From Nitrospirota bacterium (GTDB lineage: Bacteria; Nitrospirota; Nitrospiria; Nitrospirales; Nitrospiraceae), in the NCBI GenBank assembly GCA_002737345.1, contig NSIK01000024.1:1-64000 (forward strand): 64,000 nt of DNA, read 5' to 3'. A program made the position numbers and the translations under genes. Below, in pieces: positions 63,155-64,000 of the stretch; the stretch's first letter is position 1, and each line of letters opens with the position of its first letter. The notes beneath the pieces were generated by a model. That model made no database searches. It saw only the letters and a list, made by a program, of their open reading frames with translations, and was not told the origin of the DNA.

Positions 63155-64000
63155 TCAGCCGTGCACTCCGATCCTCTGAGGCAGCAGCGAACCAACCACC
63201 ATCCCAGCCGCAGCCGCGAAAAGCCCGACCAATTGCGGAGGCCAGATCGAGTCGGACGGACCGAAGAGTTCCAGCCCCAGCCAGGCCATCAGGCCTGCCG
63301 CAAGGGCGTAGAGGGCTCCCTGCGTCGTTGCGCGAGACCAGAAGAGCCCGGCGCAGAGAGGCACGAAAGCCGCCACCAGCGTTACCTTATAGGTGTCCAC
63401 CACCAGTTGATAGATGCTGGCGCTGGAATTCAGAGCGATGATGAGGACCAATGCGGCAAAACCCACCACCACTAGTCTCATGACCCGCAGCAATTCCCAA
63501 TCGTTGAGCTGAGGCAGCAGCCCCTTGAGCACATTCTCACTCAACATCACGGAAGGCGCCAGCAAGGTCGCGCTGGCGCAACTCATCACCGCCGAAAGGA
63601 CCGCCCCGAAAAATACGATCTGCGCAAAGACCGGCGTATGGCGCAAGATGAGGGTCGGCAACACAAGCTGAGCATCCTCGGCCAAAAGACTAGTGAACGT
63701 CGTTGGATCGATCAGCGTAGCTGCGTAAGCTAGAAACATCGGCACAAAACAAAAACAGAAATACAGCACCCCTCCCAGAACCGAGCCCCGCACCGCCGTT
63801 CGCTCATCCTTCGCCGAGGTGATGCGCTGAAACACGTCCTGTTGGGGAATGGATCCGAGCATCATCGTGATCCAAGCGCCGATAAAGGGAATCCACGCCG
63901 CCGCCGTGGCGCGAGGGAAAAAATCCAACTTGCCGGCCTGGGCCGCATGGCTGATCACCGCCTCCACCCCTCCGGCCAAACCGCTCACGACCGACGTAAT
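63155..64000 (-). CDS. Sodium:solute symporter family protein, 5' end missing
   Basis: The frame is open to the window edge (upstream codons read ITSV before VSGLAGG). The ~281 visible residues hold about seven membrane helices with AWIPFIGAWITMMLGSIPQQ, SAVMSCASATLLAPSVMLSE and VDTYKVTLVAAFVPLCAGLF. This matches the C-terminal half of SSS-family transporters, which use sodium to import solutes such as proline, pantothenate or acetate. The substrate cannot be read. A small gene follows. Confidence 0.88.
   Translation of the reverse strand: MTSVVSGLAGGVEAVISHAAQAGKLDFFPRATAAAWIPFIGAWITMMLGSIPQQDVFQRITSAKDERTAVRGSVLGGVLYFCFCFVPMFLAYAATLIDPTTFTSLLAEDAQLVLPTLILRHTPVFAQIVFFGAVLSAVMSCASATLLAPSVMLSENVLKGLLPQLNDWELLRVMRLVVVGFAALVLIIALNSSASIYQLVVDTYKVTLVAAFVPLCAGLFWSRATTQGALYALAAGLMAWLGLELFGPSDSIWPPQLVGLFAAAAGMVVGSLLPQRIGVHG

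Overview
This 64 kb window is a GC-rich (roughly 60 percent by eye) bacterial chromosome segment, densely coding on both strands. It has mostly housekeeping genes, three tRNA genes, and no phage, IS element, rRNA or CRISPR array that I can see. The gene set, the many dispersed palindromic intergenic repeats and the flavour of the proteins suggest Nitrospirota, most likely Nitrospira or a close relative. That placement is an inference from gene content and recalled protein flavour; I could not search databases.

Layout. 1-7.6 kb: the end of an FGE-sulfatase-domain gene, a secreted NlpC/P60-like lipoprotein, and glutamate synthase (gltB-gltD, minus strand). 7.8-16.5 kb: a polyprenyl diphosphate synthase, a DUF1015 protein, an AmgK/MurU-like cell-wall sugar salvage pair, a VanZ relic, a sulfur-carrier/TtuA-like tRNA thiolation pair, a DnaJ-like protein overlapping a MarC-family protein, and secreted Spy-like and PepSY proteins. 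17-20 kb: ilvD and a DegT-family sugar aminotransferase. 20.3-27.8 kb: a minus-strand operon reading class V aminotransferase, serA, hisZ, dnaB, TPR lipoprotein. 28-35.8 kb: an MltD-like transglycosylase, a TPR membrane protein, bioF, a cytochrome c with a second FGE-domain protein, tRNA-Glu, two small lipoproteins and hemD carrying a remnant of a methyltransferase domain. 36-42.9 kb: tRNA-Lys, purA with an unusual leader, tRNA-Ala, an ABC-F ATPase, a PilZ protein, rarA, folE and a QueD/PTPS protein. 43-52 kb: a redox and maturation region with an ErpA-like protein, a [2Fe-2S] ferredoxin, a lone NuoF-like subunit, a urate-oxidase-N membrane protein, malate dehydrogenase, a conserved-looking unknown, a very large NorD-like VWA protein, a ferredoxin:thioredoxin reductase catalytic subunit and a NorQ/MoxR ATPase. 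52.5-58.2 kb: a CxxC/DUF2156 fusion facing an operon of an ATP-grasp-like protein, a glutaredoxin-like protein, a lysine 2,3-aminomutase-like radical SAM enzyme and a double-length dCTP deaminase. 58.2-64 kb: a small membrane protein, two glycosyltransferase-like genes, an SDR, a zinc-ribbon protein, BolA plus a monothiol glutaredoxin, a bactofilin, and the end of a sodium:solute symporter.

Two places look most likely to hold undescribed biology. The first is the 52.5-57 kb neighbourhood: a KamA enzyme that keeps both lysine-recognising aspartates lies beside an ATP-grasp-like ligase and faces an aminoacyltransferase-like DUF2156 fusion, which suggests a beta-lysine conjugation route. The second is the NorQ/NorD pair, where NorD has seven ~37-residue repeats and a HEAGH metalloprotease-like motif, and no NO reductase or RubisCO target is in view. 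Other notable items are a terminator-like hairpin in the purA leader, several possible leaderless promoters, and at least three families of intergenic palindromic repeats, one copy of which sits inside the loop of an intrinsic terminator.
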